Below are positions 5,289 to 6,940 of a stretch of 6,940 nt of DNA, one piece after another. The DNA comes from Nitrospinota bacterium (GTDB lineage Bacteria > Nitrospinota_A > UBA7883): NCBI GenBank assembly GCA_029880775.1, contig JAOUNV010000103.1, positions 1-6,940 on the forward strand, given 5' to 3'. Numbering within the stretch: the stretch's first letter is position 1; the number at the start of each line of letters is the position of its first letter. Below the pieces are notes generated by a model that saw only the letters and a list, made by a program, of their open reading frames with translations, made no database searches and had not been told where the DNA came from. The translations under genes were made by a program, and so were the position numbers.

Positions 5289-6539
5289 TTGGATAAACAC
5301 AACTTTACATCATTGCTGATCAGGCTTCCCACAGCCTTGGCCGTGTCGGCCCTGGCCGTATGGGCCGTTTTCCGCCTTCCTGCGGCTTGGGCTTTCCCCG
5401 AACTTAGCGCGCAACAACCCGCGCCCCCCGCCATGACATCCATATTTGACCATCATGGCGCCCCCACCACCGCAAAAAGAGAGGGGCCGGAGCCGCAGCC
5501 GACTCAAGCAGGAGGCGGGAAGTGGGACACCATCAGCGTGGATGGGGAAGTGTTGAGCGCGGTTCCATATTATGTCGGGGGAATAGTGGCGCGCGATCTT
5601 GCCGTACTCACAAGGAAAAGGCTCATCCTGGCTGGCATGATAAACGACGAAATGCAAGCCAGATGGACATCCCGCCTGCTGGCTGGCGTTACCCCTCTAA
5701 GCCTGGCGGTGTTCGACACCAACGGCGATGGCCGCGAGGAGATCTTCGTAAACGCATGGCGCCTCGATGGGCTCCACTCCATGATGTTCGACAAAGCGGG
5801 CGGACGATACCGCATCCTGGCGGAGAACCTTCCATACTTCTTCTCCGGCACACCGGGGAAGAAACTTTTCGCCCAAAAGCTGGCCAACGGGGGAAAGGAT
5901 CTGGACCCGGTGGTGTATGAAGTGAACCGGGAGGAAGGCGACCTGAAAATGAATCCGGCGTTCACCATCGAGGGGAAAGCGCCACTGGGGCTGTATGTGA
6001 TGGACGTGGATGGCGATGGAGACATGGAACGGGCAGGCGTGGCCCCGGACGGCTCGTTGCTGATCTATTCGAAAAAGGGGAAGCTGCTGTGGAGAGCCGA
6101 AGGGCTGGGCGCCGGAACCAAAAAGACCAAGGGCGCCGCCAATGGCGATGGAAAAAGCCAGCTTGCCGCCTCCCCCAGGCTGGTCCAGCTAAATGACAAG
6201 GATGGAAGGCCATTGCTGGCGGTTGGATCCTCCATCTTCAAGTCAGGGATTTTTCTGGGAATCGGCCAAAACGAGACGGGGTATGTGACGATCATTCGCG
6301 CAGGCGCCAAGTCATATTCCGTGGAGAAAATGTTTGTCGCGTACAGGGCGTGGATCGGCGATCTGGTGGACATGAGCGGCGGGCCGTTGGGCCAGACCAA
6401 CCTGCCAGGTTATATCACGATAAACAGTGAGGAGAAAACCTCAGTCATTTACCTTCCTCCCGGCCAGGAGAAGGGGCAGGAATCATCGGTATCTTCCGGC
6501 GAACCTTCTCGATCAAAGAAAGGTCCAAAAGGGCGGTAA
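5289..6539 (+). CDS. Exported FG-GAP/VCBS-like repeat protein
   Basis: A 416-residue protein with an N-terminal signal peptide (K3, R12, hydrophobic core 13-30, AAWA before FPE at about 32-38), so periplasmic or surface-exposed. A Pro/Gln-rich linker (about 41-78) follows. Calcium-loop motifs typical of FG-GAP/VCBS beta-propellers are seen: LAVFDTNGDGREEIFVN (139-155) and LYVMDVDGDGDMERAG (235-250). ANGDGKSQL (284-292) and LNDKDGRPLLAV (301-312) are degenerate versions. Strands around GSLLIYSKKGKLLWR (255-269) also fit a propeller blade. The ligand is unknown. The start is doubtful: TTG 5289 is the first candidate after the upstream stop and no clear SD precedes it, though a later start would erode the signal peptide. 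The last 28 or so residues are Gly/Ser/Lys-rich and read antisense through the nitrilase gene. It may be co-transcribed with the membrane protein upstream. Confidence 0.75.
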   Translation: MDKHNFTSLLIRLPTALAVSALAVWAVFRLPAAWAFPELSAQQPAPPAMTSIFDHHGAPTTAKREGPEPQPTQAGGGKWDTISVDGEVLSAVPYYVGGIVARDLAVLTRKRLILAGMINDEMQARWTSRLLAGVTPLSLAVFDTNGDGREEIFVNAWRLDGLHSMMFDKAGGRYRILAENLPYFFSGTPGKKLFAQKLANGGKDLDPVVYEVNREEGDLKMNPAFTIEGKAPLGLYVMDVDGDGDMERAGVAPDGSLLIYSKKGKLLWRAEGLGAGTKKTKGAANGDGKSQLAASPRLVQLNDKDGRPLLAVGSSIFKSGIFLGIGQNETGYVTIIRAGAKSYSVEKMFVAYRAWIGDLVDMSGGPLGQTNLPGYITINSEEKTSVIYLPPGQEKGQESSVSSGEPSRSKKGPKGR

Positions 6540-6940
6540 CGAAACCCTCCCCATTTTCCAAAAGGGCCGTCACCTCACCCCATGGATCGATGATGGCCGT
6601 GGAGCCGAAGCATCTTTTCCCCTTGCCGCATTCCCCCCACAGCGCCGGGGCGATCATATAGCATTGCGTCTCGATGGCTCTTGCGCGGATAAGCGTCATC
6701 CAGTGGGCGGCGCCTGTCTCCATGGAAAACGCGGAGGGAATGGCGATCATGTTAGCTCCATGCGCGTTGCGCAGCCCGGCGAAATGATCGGCGAACCGAA
6801 GGTCGAAGCATATGGACAATCCAAGGGTCCATCCTTCAAGCTCCGCCACCGTGACCGCGTCTCCCGCCTCCAGCCAACTGCTCTCGCAGAACTCACCGGT
6901 ATCCAGCTTCACATCGAAAAGATGTCGTTTCTCGTATCGG
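6445..6940 (-). CDS. Nitrilase-superfamily amidase, Nit1/Nit2-like (5' end outside the window)
   Basis: A cytoplasmic carbon-nitrogen hydrolase that cleaves amide bonds with a Glu-Lys-Cys triad. The 164 C-terminal residues are visible. Counting from the right edge: YEKRHLFDV (2-10) holds the catalytic Lys K4, the EFCES block (16-20) a supporting Glu, and LGLSICFDLRF (39-49) the nucleophile C44. HWMTLIRARAIETQCYMIAP and GSTAIIDPWGEV are the usual later blocks. The first catalytic Glu is outside the window. The RARAIETQCY and DPWGEV motifs resemble Nit1/YbeM-type deaminated-glutathione amidases and Nit2 omega-amidases, so metabolite repair is a reasonable inference, but substrate cannot be assigned. 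Family members usually end with an R-R-P-x-L-Y motif after KIPV; here KIPM is followed by IPAPSPGREEGK, so the normal tail is absent. It overlaps the convergent FG-GAP gene by 95 bp. Confidence 0.92.
   Translation of the reverse strand, partial: RYEKRHLFDVKLDTGEFCESSWLEAGDAVTVAELEGWTLGLSICFDLRFADHFAGLRNAHGANMIAIPSAFSMETGAAHWMTLIRARAIETQCYMIAPALWGECGKGKRCFGSTAIIDPWGEVTALLENGEGFVTALLDLSLIEKVRRKIPMIPAPSPGREEGK
6524..6573. repeat. 17-bp direct repeat inside the nitrilase gene
   Basis: TCCAAAAGGGCGGTAAC (6524-6540) recurs at 6557-6573 with two mismatches, exactly 33 bp apart. In the nitrilase frame it gives VTALLENGEGFVTALL, an 11-residue period. The first copy also contains the TAA stop of the convergent FG-GAP gene. 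Confidence 0.6.

Noticed and set aside
1..6940. Search for a defence, mobile-element, CRISPR or secondary-metabolism system
   Set aside because: No transposase, integrase, direct-repeat array, toxin-antitoxin pair or biosynthetic cluster was seen. The genes are housekeeping enzymes, envelope proteins and one unknown membrane protein, so I do not claim a new multi-gene system.

Overview
The window reads as ordinary chromosomal DNA of a Gram-negative bacterium. Two genes encode small outer-membrane beta-barrels with Sec signal peptides. Spacing is compact, coding sequence is moderately GC-rich, and the starts use Shine-Dalgarno (SD) sites. The split (two-subunit) class I fumarase and a secreted FG-GAP/VCBS-like protein would fit a deltaproteobacterial or Nitrospinota-like lineage, but that placement is inference; nothing here fixes the taxonomy.

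Layout: a 3'-truncated protein-L-isoaspartate methyltransferase gene (pcm, minus, running off the left edge) diverges across an AT-rich gap from a YkgJ-type cysteine-cluster gene (plus). Two paralogous outer-membrane barrel genes follow in tandem (plus), each with a TATAAT box upstream. A strong hairpin at about 2828-2853 separates them from the convergent fumarase genes. Fumarase alpha and beta lie on the minus strand, overlap by ATGA and are surely co-translated. Diverging from them is a four-helix membrane protein of no recognised family (plus), then an FG-GAP/VCBS-like exported protein (plus). The last converges with, and overlaps by 95 bp, a Nit1/Nit2-type nitrilase-superfamily amidase (minus) that is cut by the right edge.

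The genes do not form one pathway. The fumarase pair serves the TCA cycle; Pcm and the nitrilase both look like damage-repair enzymes (isoaspartyl proteins; possibly deaminated glutathione), but they sit at opposite ends and are not an operon. The rest is envelope or unknown. I found no mobile element, tRNA, rRNA, CRISPR array, phage gene or defence cassette.

The most interesting item is the four-helix membrane protein. It is an ungapped internal duplication: Asn-Arg-Phe and Val-Asn-aromatic-x-Ala-Glu motifs recur at exactly 99-residue spacing. Second are the 95-bp tail-to-tail overlap and the tandem barrel paralogues.
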